Part shown: positions 8,768-17,261 of the stretch, one piece after another
Numbering within the stretch: the first letter of the stretch is position 1
How the letters are laid out: each line of letters opens with the position of its first letter
Assembly: GCF_024508665.1 (NCBI RefSeq)
Contig: NZ_JANINP010000007.1
Span: 372,001 to 436,000, forward strand
Reading direction: 5' to 3'
DNA length: 64,000 nt
Source of the DNA: Sphingomonas sp.
Lineage (GTDB): Bacteria; Pseudomonadota; Alphaproteobacteria; Sphingomonadales; Sphingomonadaceae
Made by a program: the position numbers and the translations under genes
The notes under the pieces: model-generated
Told to the model about the DNA's origin: nothing
Seen by the model: the letters and a program-made list of their open reading frames with translations, nothing else
The model's database searches: none

Positions 8768-9667
8768 TCAGCCGGCGTCGCGTGTTCGAATAAAATCGAT
8801 GAAGGCGCGGAGCGGCGCCGGCATCAAGCGGCGGCTGTGATAATATAGCGAGGGACCGGGAAACGGCTCCATCCAGTCGCTCAGAATCTCGACCAGCGTG
8901 CCGCGCGCCAATTCTGCCGCGAAGAATTCTTCGAACCCGGCCGCTATGCCGAGTCCAGCGACCGCCGCCGCGATCTCCATCTGCATCGACGTGGCGATGA
9001 GTGGCCCGTCGGGAGCGATGCGATAGCGGCGACCGCCGCGTTCGAAATCCCACGCTGCGAGCCTGCCGCTCGCGAAGCGATGGCCTAGCCTTTGGTGTCC
9101 GGCCAGGTCGCGTGGGTGCCGAGGCGTTCCGTGGCGATCGAGATAGGCGGGCGCGGCGACACAAGCGAAGCGCTGCTGGCGCGGACCGATCGGTACGGCG
9201 ATCATGTCGCGATCGATGCGTTCCTCGTATCGGATCCCCGCGTCGAATCCTGCCGCAAGTACGTCGACCAGCTCGTCCTGTGCGATGACCTCCATTCGGA
9301 TACCGGGGCACGCGGTCAGGAATTGCGCGGTGATCGGCGGCAAGATGTGCCAGGCGACGATACTGGGGACATTGAGGCGCAGCGTGCCGCTGACCCGGTC
9401 GCTGTCGGCAACGAGATCGTCGGCGGCATGCGCGAGTTCGGCCAGGACAGGCGTCAATCGATCGAGCAATCGTCGGCCGGCTTCGGTTGGGGTGACGCTC
9501 CGAGTGGTGCGGTTCAGCAGGCGGACGCCGAGATCACCTTCCAACCGGCGTACTGCTTCGGACAGCGACGAGGCAGAAAGGTTGCGCGCCTGAGCGGCGG
9601 CGCGAAATCCGCCCGCCTCGGCAACCGCCGCGAACTGCGCGAAATCGTCGAGATTGGGAGAAGTCAT
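8768..9667 (-). CDS. LysR-family transcriptional regulator
   Basis: 299-residue LysR-type regulator. The N-terminal winged helix has the family signature DFAQFAAVAEAGGFRAAA through LLNRTTRSVTPTEAG (about residues 5-65), followed by a periplasmic-binding-like effector domain. It is divergent from the aldo/keto reductase gene at 9761, the usual geometry in which a LysR protein controls its neighbour and itself from the shared ~90 bp. ATG 9667 (MTSPNLDDF) is preferred on family grounds; an in-frame GTG at 9703 would add 12 residues. The effector is unknown. Confidence 0.9.
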   Translation of the reverse strand: MTSPNLDDFAQFAAVAEAGGFRAAAQARNLSASSLSEAVRRLEGDLGVRLLNRTTRSVTPTEAGRRLLDRLTPVLAELAHAADDLVADSDRVSGTLRLNVPSIVAWHILPPITAQFLTACPGIRMEVIAQDELVDVLAAGFDAGIRYEERIDRDMIAVPIGPRQQRFACVAAPAYLDRHGTPRHPRDLAGHQRLGHRFASGRLAAWDFERGGRRYRIAPDGPLIATSMQMEIAAAVAGLGIAAGFEEFFAAELARGTLVEILSDWMEPFPGPSLYYHSRRLMPAPLRAFIDFIRTRDAG

Positions 9668-9760
9668 TGTACGGAATTTCGCACGGGGTGTTTCGGTTGT
9701 CACGGCTTATCGCACGATGTTCGCCGCTGCATATACGGTGTGCGAAAAGGAGTTTGAGCC

Positions 9761-10759
9761 ATGGAATACAGAAAGCTTGGCAAAACCGGCCCGATGACTT
9801 CGGCGATCGGATTGGGCTGTATGGGTATGTCGGGAGCATATGGGCCTGCCGACCGCGGCGAGGCGATCGCGACGATCCATGCCGCACTCGACGCCGGCGT
9901 GACGTTGCTCGATACCGGGGATTTCTACGGTCAGGGCCACAATGAGATGCTGATTGCCGAGGCGGTCGCCGGCCTGCCGCGCGACGCCTATCAGCTCAGC
10001 GTCAAATATGGCGGGCTGCGCGACCCGGCGGGCGCGTTTATCGGCTTCGATGCGAGCCCGCGCTCGACCAAGAATTTCCTCCACTACACGCTACAGCGGC
10101 TGCGGGTGGACCATATCGACATCTATCGCCCCGCGCGGCTCGACCCCGATGTGCCGATCGAGGAGACGATCGGTGCGATCGCCGAGATGGTGCAGGCTGG
10201 GTATGTCCGCCATATCGGCTTGTCGGAAGTCGGGTCGGAGACGATCCGGCGTGCCGCCGCAGTGCATCCGATTGTCGACCTGCAGATCGAATATGCCCTG
10301 GTGAGCCGGGGTCCCGAGGACAGCATCTTGCCGACGCTGCGCGAACTCGGAATCGGCGTTACGGCTTATGGCGTCCTGTCGCGCGGGCTGATCAGTGGGC
10401 ATTGGCAAGCATCAAATGGGGCTCGACCGGATGATTTCCGCGCGCATTCGCCACGCTTTCAGGCGGGCAATGTCGAAACCAATCTGCAGATTGCCGACCG
10501 GCTCAAGGCGATTGCCGATGCCAAGGGCATCACCACCGCGCAACTCGCCATCGCCTGGGTCGCGGCGCAAGGGCAGGACATCGTGCCGCTGGTCGGGGCC
10601 AAGACGCGCACGCGGCTGCAGGAGGCGCTAGGCGCGCTCGACGTGATGCTCAGCGCCGGCGATCTTGCGGAGATCGAGGCCGCGGTGCCGCGCGGCGCGG
10701 TGCAGGGCGACCGTTATCCGGCATGGGGCATGGCCTCGCTCGATAGCGAGCGGGGGTAA
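9761..10759 (+). CDS. Aldo/keto reductase family protein, catalytic His replaced by Ala
   Basis: 332 residues with the AKR (beta/alpha)8 pattern: KTGPMTSAIGLGCMGMSG at the N-terminus, LLDTGDFYG (Asp51, Tyr56) and SVKYGG (Lys82). The usual catalytic His sits in a motif like DLYYQHRVD; here it reads DIYRPARLD, so Ala125 replaces His. The rest of the Asp-Tyr-Lys-His tetrad is intact. NADPH-binding residues near the C-terminus (VPLVGAKTRTRL) are recognisable. Preceded by AAAAGGAG (9746-9753), ATG 9761. Probably regulated by the divergent LysR gene. Substrate unknown; activity on normal AKR substrates may be altered. Confidence 0.85.
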   Translation: MEYRKLGKTGPMTSAIGLGCMGMSGAYGPADRGEAIATIHAALDAGVTLLDTGDFYGQGHNEMLIAEAVAGLPRDAYQLSVKYGGLRDPAGAFIGFDASPRSTKNFLHYTLQRLRVDHIDIYRPARLDPDVPIEETIGAIAEMVQAGYVRHIGLSEVGSETIRRAAAVHPIVDLQIEYALVSRGPEDSILPTLRELGIGVTAYGVLSRGLISGHWQASNGARPDDFRAHSPRFQAGNVETNLQIADRLKAIADAKGITTAQLAIAWVAAQGQDIVPLVGAKTRTRLQEALGALDVMLSAGDLAEIEAAVPRGAVQGDRYPAWGMASLDSERG

Positions 10760-10772
10760 GGTCTGCCAGTTC

Positions 10773-11939
10773 CTAGGGCCGGTAGCCTTCCCATTCGGCC
10801 GGAAGGCCGACCGGCCCGAGCAACTGGTTGGTCAACGGCACGAAGATTGCCGCTGCGCGATTGTCGTTGGCCATCAACAGAATGCAGCTCTGCCGCGTGT
10901 CGACGCACATCGCGTAATTCTCGGTACCGTCGTCATGCCCTTCCTTGAAATAGGCATGGCCGAACCGGCTTTCGAACGTGCCCCAGCCGACGCCATAGCC
11001 CAGCTTCATGCCTTTCCAGCGATCGGTGCGATCGTCGCTTAGCGTCGGAAACTGGGTAGGGCTGTCGATCCAGATCGTGGGGCGGACCATGGCCGTGTGG
11101 GCGGCAATACCCAGCCCGTCGCCGCGCGAGACCGCGGCGAGAAACCGCGCCCAGTCCGCCAGGGTCGTGGTCATGGATCCGGCAACGTCCACCTTCCGCC
11201 GATGCGCGAAGGGCTGGCGCTGGCCGTCCGCGGTGTAGCCATAGGCGAAGCGGCCTTCATAGCTTTCCCGCCAGGTCATCGAAGTGTCGCCCATGCGGAA
11301 GCGGTCGAACACGCGCGCCTGGATTTCCTTGCCGACATCGATCCCCAGACCCTGTTCGAGGACGAATTGAGCCAGATGGACGCCTTCGCCCGAATAGCCG
11401 TAGCGCGCGCCGGGATCGCGGTGGAAGCGCAGCTTCTTGTCGTCCTCGAAGAAGCGGAAATTGGCGAACCCGCTGCTATGGTTCATCAGGATCCGCAAGG
11501 TGAGCTTGCGCCAGCGCTCGTCGCCCTTGAGATCTGCATAAGCGTCGTAATCGGGCAGCGGCTTGGGCAAATATTGATCGATCGGCTTGTCGAGATCGAC
11601 TTTGCCTTCGGCGACCAATTGCATCAGCATCCAGGCGAAGGTCGCCTTGGTCAGCGACGCGCCGGGCATGATCGTCGCCGGCGTCATCGGCGCCTTGTTG
11701 TCGAGCGAGGCATAGCCATAGCTTTTGATGAAGACGATCTTGCCCTTGCGGATCACCGCGATCCCCAGGCCAGTGACCTGATGGCTAGTCATCATCCGCT
11801 GGACCAGCCCGTCGACGGCGTTTTCCGACAGCCGCCGGTTGTCGAGCGTGTCGAACACGCGCTGCGGCCGTTCGGCGGCCCCGATCGCGAATAGCGCCAA
11901 GGCGGCGGTCAATAGTCGCAACGATCGGCCGGACGGCAT
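10773..11939 (-). CDS. Secreted serine hydrolase (beta-lactamase / class C PBP-like)
   Basis: 388 residues. An N-terminal signal peptide (RSLRLLTAALALFAIGAAE) directs it to the periplasm. The nucleophile motif SxxK is seen in GASLTKATF, the Tyr motif in RYGYSGEG (second motif YxN with Asn replaced by Gly) and a C-terminal HDDG in place of the third KTG/HxG-type motif. This is the broad S12 family, containing esterases, D-amino peptidases and class C beta-lactamases; an esterase/peptidase is more likely than a true beta-lactamase. The start ATG 11939 has GGGAG 7 nt upstream; a longer ATG at 11957 exists. It is convergent with the aldo/keto reductase. Confidence 0.8.
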   Translation of the reverse strand: MPSGRSLRLLTAALALFAIGAAERPQRVFDTLDNRRLSENAVDGLVQRMMTSHQVTGLGIAVIRKGKIVFIKSYGYASLDNKAPMTPATIMPGASLTKATFAWMLMQLVAEGKVDLDKPIDQYLPKPLPDYDAYADLKGDERWRKLTLRILMNHSSGFANFRFFEDDKKLRFHRDPGARYGYSGEGVHLAQFVLEQGLGIDVGKEIQARVFDRFRMGDTSMTWRESYEGRFAYGYTADGQRQPFAHRRKVDVAGSMTTTLADWARFLAAVSRGDGLGIAAHTAMVRPTIWIDSPTQFPTLSDDRTDRWKGMKLGYGVGWGTFESRFGHAYFKEGHDDGTENYAMCVDTRQSCILLMANDNRAAAIFVPLTNQLLGPVGLPAEWEGYRP

Positions 11940-11974
11940 GCGAGTCTCCCAGAACATCGGCGCTCTATCGCCGC

Positions 11975-12469
11975 TCAGGCGCGATTAGCCAATTCCTCGT
12001 ATGCGGCGGTCAGGCGCGGCAGCACCGGATCGTGGCCGGCGGGCAGGGGTAGGCCGAGATGTTCGTGCCGCATCTCATCCATGAACGCCTCCCACAAAGG
12101 CGGCCCGCCTTCCTCCAACAATTGCGCGCGAATCGCGAGTTCGGGCGTGGTCGGCAGATGCCGCCGCCCCCAGGCACCTATCTGGGCGAGCACAGGTAGC
12201 AACTGAATCGCCGGCTCGGTCAGGCTGTAGATCGCCTTTTGCTTGTGGCTGGGATCGTCGCGCTTGGTCAGCAAGCCGCGATCGACCAGTTTCTTAAGCC
12301 GATCGGCCAGGATGTTGGACGCGATCCCTTCCTGAGAATGAAAGAGGAGTTCGCGATAATGGCGGCGGTTGCCGAACATGATGTCGCGGATGACGATCAG
12401 GCTCCAGCGATCGCCCACTATCTCCATCGTCAGGTTGATCGGACAGCCCGATCGCTTCGCCTCAGCCAT
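11975..12469 (-). CDS. HxlR-family transcriptional regulator
   Basis: 164-residue winged-helix regulator. The HxlR signature is at the N-terminus: RSGCPINLTMEIVGDRWSL, then FRELLFHSQ-type and ADRLKKLVDRGLL recognition segments. Cys9 is in the position where redox-sensing HxlR members carry a reactive cysteine. It is divergent from a four-gene operon (YCII-like, DHFR-like, GST, DUF1993) and two palindromes lie in the shared region, so it very likely controls that operon and itself. ATG 12469 preferred over an upstream in-frame TTG (12496). Confidence 0.88.
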   Translation of the reverse strand: MAEAKRSGCPINLTMEIVGDRWSLIVIRDIMFGNRRHYRELLFHSQEGIASNILADRLKKLVDRGLLTKRDDPSHKQKAIYSLTEPAIQLLPVLAQIGAWGRRHLPTTPELAIRAQLLEEGGPPLWEAFMDEMRHEHLGLPLPAGHDPVLPRLTAAYEELANRA

Positions 12470-12490
12470 GGCGCCAATGTAGGAAACCGC

Positions 12491-12547
12491 TTGCAATGTG
12501 CAACTGCTTAATTTAGCCGATGCAGATACCGCTTGCGAACTGCAAGC
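12491..12547. promoter_or_regulatory. Two tandem palindromic operators, probably for the HxlR regulator
   Basis: Site 1 at 12491-12503 is TTGCA-ATG-TGCAA; site 2 at 12531-12547 is GCTTGC-GAACT-GCAAGC. Both are preceded by the same ACCGC and share ACCGCTTGC-N4-TGCAA. Their centres are 42 bp apart, four helical turns, so two dimers would sit on the same DNA face. They fill the gap between hxlR and the operon start at 12568; site 1 abuts the regulator's own start region. Confidence 0.6.
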
Positions 12548-12567
12548 AGTCTTGCGAGGAGGATGCC

Positions 12568-12942
12568 GTGAAATTCCTGTGCCTTTGCCACTATGAATCG
12601 GCGCGCTTCGCCGAGCTGACGCCCGCCGATTTCGAGGAGATCGGCGCGATCTGCGCGCCGCACGATGCGGCGCTGAAGGCGAGCGGGAAGGTCGAGATGA
12701 TCGGCGCGCTCGGTATGCCCGAACAGTCGCGCACGCTGCGCGCTGAGCATGGCGCGGTGACTGACTTGGCAGGTCCCTACCATTCGACGCCGGAGCTGTT
12801 CGGCGCCTTCTTCATCGTCGAGGCCGATGATGTCGACGGCGCAGTCGAGATCGCGAAGCTCCATCCGGGAACGCATCTCGGCGACAAATTCGGGCGCGGC
12901 GGAATCGAAGTGCGCCCGATCGAATTCATCGAACGGCCGTAA
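12568..12942 (+). CDS. YCII-related (DGPF/PhnB-like) small protein
   Basis: 124-residue protein of the YCII-related ferredoxin-like fold (MKFLCLCHYESARF..., ending GIEVRPIEFIERP). Members are often encoded with ECF sigma factors or stress-responsive regulators and may be enzymes of unknown substrate. GTG 12568 is chosen because GAGGAGG (12556-12562) sits 5 nt upstream; extending further 5' would run over the operator. First gene of the HxlR-linked operon; a 14-bp gap precedes the DHFR-like gene. Confidence 0.75.
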   Translation: MKFLCLCHYESARFAELTPADFEEIGAICAPHDAALKASGKVEMIGALGMPEQSRTLRAEHGAVTDLAGPYHSTPELFGAFFIVEADDVDGAVEIAKLHPGTHLGDKFGRGGIEVRPIEFIERP

Positions 12943-12956
12943 GCAGGAGAGAGCTG

Positions 12957-13610
12957 ATGGGTAAGGTACGCGTTGCCGGGTTTGCGGTGTCGGTCGACGG
13001 GTTCGGGGCCGGACCTGAGCAGAGCCTGGACGATCCGCTCGGCAAGAATGGTGAAGAGATGCACGGCTGGTTCTTCCCGACACGGTTCTTCCGGACCATG
13101 GTCGGGAAAGAGGGCGGCGAGACCGGCATCGACAACAGTTTTGGCGAGCGGGCGATGGCTGGGTTCGGCGCGTACATTCTCGGGCGCAACATGTACGGGC
13201 CGATCCGCGGCGAGTGGAACGGCACCGATTGGAAGGGCTGGTGGGGCGCCAATCCGCCTTATCACGCGCCAACCTATATCCTGACCCATCATCCGCATCC
13301 GCCGATCGAGATGGAAGGCGGCACCACTTTCATCTTCGTCACCGACGGCATCGAAAGTGCCCTGGAACAGGCGCGCGCCGCGGCGGGCGATCTCGACGTC
13401 AAGATCGGCGGCGGGGTGTCGACCGTGCGGCAATATCTGCAGGCGGGGCTGATCGACGAACTCCATTACGCCGTGTCGCCGATCGTGCTGGGGCAGGGCG
13501 AGGCGATGTTCGAGGGCATCGACCTGCGTGCGCTCGGTTTCACCCCGACCGAGCAGGTGATGGGGGAGCGGGCGCTGCACATCGTGCTCTCGAAGGGAGA
13601 AGGCAAGTGA
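12957..13610 (+). CDS. Dihydrofolate reductase-like (RibD C-terminal) family protein
   Basis: 217 residues with the DHFR/RibD-C NADPH-dependent reductase fold: MGKVRVAGFAVSVDGF at the start, AYILGRNMYGP in the middle and VKIGGGVSTVRQYLQAGLID with LHYAVSPIVLGQGE at the C-terminus. It is not a housekeeping FolA or RibD; these stand-alone members have unknown substrates. Ribosome binding site AGGAGAG before ATG 12957. Its stop overlaps the next start (GTGA at 13607), indicating translational coupling with the GST. Confidence 0.8.
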   Translation: MGKVRVAGFAVSVDGFGAGPEQSLDDPLGKNGEEMHGWFFPTRFFRTMVGKEGGETGIDNSFGERAMAGFGAYILGRNMYGPIRGEWNGTDWKGWWGANPPYHAPTYILTHHPHPPIEMEGGTTFIFVTDGIESALEQARAAAGDLDVKIGGGVSTVRQYLQAGLIDELHYAVSPIVLGQGEAMFEGIDLRALGFTPTEQVMGERALHIVLSKGEGK

Positions 13611-14254
13611 CGCTGAAGCTCTATGCGCATCCGCTGTCATCCTATTGCCAGAAGGCCAAGACGGCCTTTTACGAAAAGCATGTGGCGTTCGAGGAAGTGA
13701 TGCTCGACGGCAGCGAGCCGGTCGCGAGCGAGTTCGCAGCGCTTTGGCCGATCGGGCGCTTTCCTGCGCTGACCGACGGCGGCCGGCTGGTTTTCGACGC
13801 GACCACGATCATCGAATATCTCGACGTAAAATCACCCGCCAATCGCTTGATTCCGGATGACGCGGACGCCGCGGTCGAGGTCAGGATGTGGGATCGCTTC
13901 TTCGACAATTATGTCATGTATCCGCAGCAGCGCCTGGTCTACATCGCGATTGGCCGCGAGCATGACGATGGCGGTGCGAAGTGGCAGGCGCAGCTCGACA
14001 CGGCTTATGCGTGGCTCGATCGCCATCTCGCCGGGCGGCAGTGGGCGGCGGGCGACGATTTCAGCTTGGCCGACTGCGCGGGCGCGCCGGCCCTGCTCTA
14101 CGCCGACTGGACCTATGCCATTCCGAAGCATTTCGAGAATCTATGGGCCTATCGCGATCGCCTGCTGGCGCGTCCGAGCTATGCCCGGGCGCTCGATGAA
14201 GCACGGCCGTATCGCCATTACTTTCCGCTGGGCGCTCCGGAAGGACGGGACTGA
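13607..14254 (+). CDS. Glutathione S-transferase family protein
   Basis: 215-residue cytosolic GST. The thioredoxin-like N-domain (about 1-78) has the SSYCQK motif, a cis-Pro in GRFPALTDGG and the glutathione-contact FDATTIIEYLD; the all-helical C-domain has FSLADCAGAP, the conserved N-capping Asp motif. The GTG start at 13607 overlaps the stop of the DHFR-like gene. It lies in an HxlR-controlled operon, which suggests detoxification of an electrophile or aldehyde/quinone stress; this is inference. Confidence 0.88.
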   Translation: MTLKLYAHPLSSYCQKAKTAFYEKHVAFEEVMLDGSEPVASEFAALWPIGRFPALTDGGRLVFDATTIIEYLDVKSPANRLIPDDADAAVEVRMWDRFFDNYVMYPQQRLVYIAIGREHDDGGAKWQAQLDTAYAWLDRHLAGRQWAAGDDFSLADCAGAPALLYADWTYAIPKHFENLWAYRDRLLARPSYARALDEARPYRHYFPLGAPEGRD

Positions 14255-14257
14255 GAT

Positions 14258-14791
14258 ATGGCGACGTCGCTCTACGATCTCAGCGTGCCGACCTTTCTGC
14301 AGACCGTCAGCGCGGTTGCCGGTTTCCTTGATCGCGCAGTCACGCATTTCGAGCAAACCGGCGGCGATCCCGAAGCATTCGTGAGTGCTCGGCTCTACCC
14401 CGACATGGCGCCGTTCCATTTCCAGATCGAGGCATTGTCGCATCATGCCGCCTGGGGCGTGGAAACCCTGAAGACCGGCGTGTTCGATCCGCCCGGGCTG
14501 ATCGGCGCGATGCCGTTCGCCGATCTTCAGGCAATGGTCGGGCGCGCGGAGGCAATGTTGCGCGCCTTCACCCGCGAGGAGATCGATGCCTGCGCGGGCA
14601 GGGAGTTAGATCTCCAGATCGGCCCGCGCCGGCTTGCCTTCACGGCGGAGGAGTTCATCCTCTCCTTCTCGCTGCCGAACTTCCATTTTCACGCCGTCAC
14701 CGCCTACGACATCCTGCGCTCGCGCGGCGTGCCGATCGGCAAGCGGGATTATGAGGGGCAGTTGCGGACTTTGCCGGCCGGCGAGCTGTAG
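14258..14791 (+). CDS. DUF1993 domain protein
   Basis: 177 residues matching the DUF1993 helical-bundle family: SLYDLSVPTFLQTVSAV at the start, ARLYPDMAPFHFQIE in the middle, and FSLPNFHFHAVTAYDILRS near the end with histidines typical of DinB-like metal-binding bundles. Function unknown. Last gene of the HxlR-linked operon, 3 bp after the GST stop; a REP-like palindrome follows and may end the transcript. Confidence 0.82.
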   Translation: MATSLYDLSVPTFLQTVSAVAGFLDRAVTHFEQTGGDPEAFVSARLYPDMAPFHFQIEALSHHAAWGVETLKTGVFDPPGLIGAMPFADLQAMVGRAEAMLRAFTREEIDACAGRELDLQIGPRRLAFTAEEFILSFSLPNFHFHAVTAYDILRSRGVPIGKRDYEGQLRTLPAGEL

Positions 14792-14810
14792 CGGCGCCCT
14801 TTTGATCCTT

Positions 14811-14899
14811 TCGTCGCCCCGGCGCGGGCAGGGGCGTCGGGTTATCGGGCGAAGACGTTGCGTCAAACACAACGGTCCCGGCCTGCGCCGGGGCGACGA
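14811..14899. repeat. REP-like palindrome, type CGTCGCCCCGGC
   Basis: Perfect 15-bp inverted arms, TCGTCGCCCCGGCGC at 14811-14825 and its complement at 14885-14899, enclose about 59 bp. The arm core is shared with the palindrome at 17262. Located between convergent DUF1993 and haloacid dehalogenase genes, where it may also act as a terminator or mRNA stabiliser. Confidence 0.75.
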
Positions 14900-14970
14900 G
14901 AGAATGACGGTGCGCGATCGACGACTGGTCATGTCCGATCAGTCGCGGCAGACGTCGCCGCGCGGTTCGA

Positions 14971-15687
14971 CTAGGCGCCGAGCAGGTCCGCCAGTTCCGT
15001 CAGGCTATTCACGCTCCATTCCCAATCCTGCGCGAAATGACGGTCGGGCGCTGGTCGCCCGCCATATTCCATCGGGCGATCGACATAAGCGGTCATCAGA
15101 CCGCAACCGCGCGCCGCGGCGAGATCGCTGTGGTGCGCGGCGACCAGGCAGAGTTTATCGGGCTGGATGCCGAGTTGGCGAGCGGTCGCGAGATAGGCTT
15201 CGGGATCAGGCTTGTAGTGCCCGCTGACTTCGGCGCCGAGGATCGCGTCCCACGGCAATCCGGCTCGCCGCGCCATATCGAGCATCAGCGCAATATTGCC
15301 GTTCGAGAGGGTGACGATCGGGAAGCGCGCCTTGAGCCGCGTCAGCCCGGCGACCGCGTCGGGCCAGGGATCGAGCCGGTGCCAGGCGTTGGTGAGGTCG
15401 GCCAGGCCTTCTTCACCAATGGTTTGCGGGTCGATGTCGAGACTGCGCAACAAGTCCTCGAGCATCTCGCGATGCAGCACATCGAGGATGACGAAGCCGC
15501 GCTCGCCCTCGCGCACTCGCGCCATCGCGGGCTGGTATCGCGCTCGCCAGCCATCGGCGAAGTCGTGCGGATCGATAACCTCGCGTCCCAGCCTGGCGAG
15601 CACTGGCGCCGCCTCGCGGGCGATGCTGGAGCGCCAATCGACCACGGTACCGAACACATCGAAAGCGAGAGCCTTAGGCAAAGTCAT
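14971..15687 (-). CDS. Haloacid dehalogenase type II (HAD superfamily hydrolase)
   Basis: 238 residues of the L-2-haloacid dehalogenase branch of HAD hydrolases. Motif I is FDVFGTVVDW (nucleophile Asp at residue 9), motif II the Ser in VTLSNGN, Lys in HYKPDPEAY, and motif III HHSDLAAARG. This branch hydrolyses 2-haloacids, but many members have other substrates and the call is at family level. Transcribed convergently with the DUF1993 gene and divergently from fumarase, with 48 bp between starts. Confidence 0.85.
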   Translation of the reverse strand: MTLPKALAFDVFGTVVDWRSSIAREAAPVLARLGREVIDPHDFADGWRARYQPAMARVREGERGFVILDVLHREMLEDLLRSLDIDPQTIGEEGLADLTNAWHRLDPWPDAVAGLTRLKARFPIVTLSNGNIALMLDMARRAGLPWDAILGAEVSGHYKPDPEAYLATARQLGIQPDKLCLVAAHHSDLAAARGCGLMTAYVDRPMEYGGRPAPDRHFAQDWEWSVNSLTELADLLGA

Positions 15688-15735
15688 CAGCGCCTTCTTG
15701 TTTCATCGCCGCGCTCGGCGCTAGAGGGCCCGCTC

Positions 15736-17259
15736 ATGACCACGACCATTCGCGCAGCCGATCTGATCGAGAGCGTCGCCGACGCGCTCCAGTTCATCTC
15801 CTACTACCATCCGATGGATTATATCCGCGCGCTCGGGACGGCCTATGAGGCGGAGCAGTCGCCCGCGGCCAAGGATGCGATCGCGCAGATCCTGACCAAC
15901 AGCCGGATGTGCGCCGAGGGGCACCGGCCGATCTGTCAGGATACCGGTATCGTCAACGTGTTCGTCAAATGGGGCATGGATTGCCGCCTGGACGACACGT
16001 CCCGCTCGATGCAGGAGGTCGTCGATGAGGGCGTGCGGCTCGCATACCTCAATCCGGAGAACAAGTTGCGCGCGTCGGTGCTCGCCGACCCGGCCTTCAC
16101 CCGCCGGAACACCAAGGACAACACGCCGTGCGTGCTCCATGTCGAAATGGTGCCCGGCAGCCGGGTGTCGGTCGACGTAGCGGCCAAGGGCGGCGGTTCG
16201 GAGAACAAATCCAAGTTCAAGATGATGAACCCGTCCGATTCGATCGTCGACTGGGTACTCGAGATGCTGCCGCAAATGGGCGCCGGCTGGTGTCCGCCGG
16301 GCATGCTCGGCATCGGCATCGGCGGCACGGCGGAGCATTGCGTGCTGCTCGCCAAGAAGTCGCTGATGGAACAGATCGACATGGCGAGCCTGAAGGCGCG
16401 CGGGCCGAAGACCGATATCGAGGCGCTGCGCATCGAGATTTTCGACAAGGTCAACGCGCTTGGCATCGGCGCGCAGGGCCTGGGCGGCCTGTCTACCATC
16501 CTCGACGTCAAGATTATGGACGCGCCTTGCCATGCGGCCGGCAAGCCGGTGGCGATGATCCCGAATTGCGCGGCGACACGCCACGCGCATTTCACGCTCG
16601 ACGGCTCGGGCCCGGCCTATCTCGAAGCGCCCAAGCTCGACGAATGGCCCGACGTCAACTGGACGCCGGACAAGGCGGCGAAGCGGGTCGATCTCGACAC
16701 GCTGACGCCGGAGGTCGTGCAGAGCTGGAAGCAGGGCGATCGCCTGCTGCTCAACGGCAAGATGCTCACCGGCCGCGATGCGGCGCACAAGCGGATCGCC
16801 GACATGCTGGCCAAGGGCGAGGAGCTGCCGGTCGAGTTCAAGGGCCGGGTGATCTATTATGTCGGCCCGGTCGATCCGGTCGGCGAAGAGATTGTCGGGC
16901 CGGCGGGCCCAACCACCGCGACGCGCATGGACAAGTTCATGCGCATGATGCTCGACCAAGGCCTGCTTGCCTGTGTCGGCAAGGCCGAACGCGGCCCGGC
17001 CGCGACCGAGGCGATCAAGGAGGCGAAGTCGGCCTATCTGATGGCGGTCGGCGGCGCGGCCTATCTGGTGGCGCGGGCGATCAAGGGGTCCAAGGTCGTC
17101 GGGTTCGAGGATCTGGGCATGGAAGCGATCTACGAATTCGAGGTGGTCGATTTCCCGGTGACGGTCGCGGTGGATAGCGAGGGCAACAACGTCCACCAGC
17201 TGGCGCCGTTGGTGTGGCGCGAGAAGATCAAGAGGGAGAAGTTGCTGGAGGGGGTCTAA
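15736..17259 (+). CDS. Class I fumarate hydratase (iron-sulfur)
   Basis: 507-residue single-chain class I fumarase, converting fumarate to malate in the TCA cycle. The N-terminal alpha-type domain has RPICQDTG with a cluster-ligand Cys and GGGSENKSKF; IPNCAATRHAH carries another cluster Cys. The C-terminal beta-type domain has PVGEEIVGPAGPTTATRMDK with the catalytic region. Fused alpha-beta organisation and length fit FumA/FumB-type enzymes. ATG 15736 follows weak purines (AGAGGG). No partner gene nearby; a strong palindrome follows the stop. Confidence 0.93.
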   Translation: MTTTIRAADLIESVADALQFISYYHPMDYIRALGTAYEAEQSPAAKDAIAQILTNSRMCAEGHRPICQDTGIVNVFVKWGMDCRLDDTSRSMQEVVDEGVRLAYLNPENKLRASVLADPAFTRRNTKDNTPCVLHVEMVPGSRVSVDVAAKGGGSENKSKFKMMNPSDSIVDWVLEMLPQMGAGWCPPGMLGIGIGGTAEHCVLLAKKSLMEQIDMASLKARGPKTDIEALRIEIFDKVNALGIGAQGLGGLSTILDVKIMDAPCHAAGKPVAMIPNCAATRHAHFTLDGSGPAYLEAPKLDEWPDVNWTPDKAAKRVDLDTLTPEVVQSWKQGDRLLLNGKMLTGRDAAHKRIADMLAKGEELPVEFKGRVIYYVGPVDPVGEEIVGPAGPTTATRMDKFMRMMLDQGLLACVGKAERGPAATEAIKEAKSAYLMAVGGAAYLVARAIKGSKVVGFEDLGMEAIYEFEVVDFPVTVAVDSEGNNVHQLAPLVWREKIKREKLLEGV

Positions 17260-17261
17260 TT

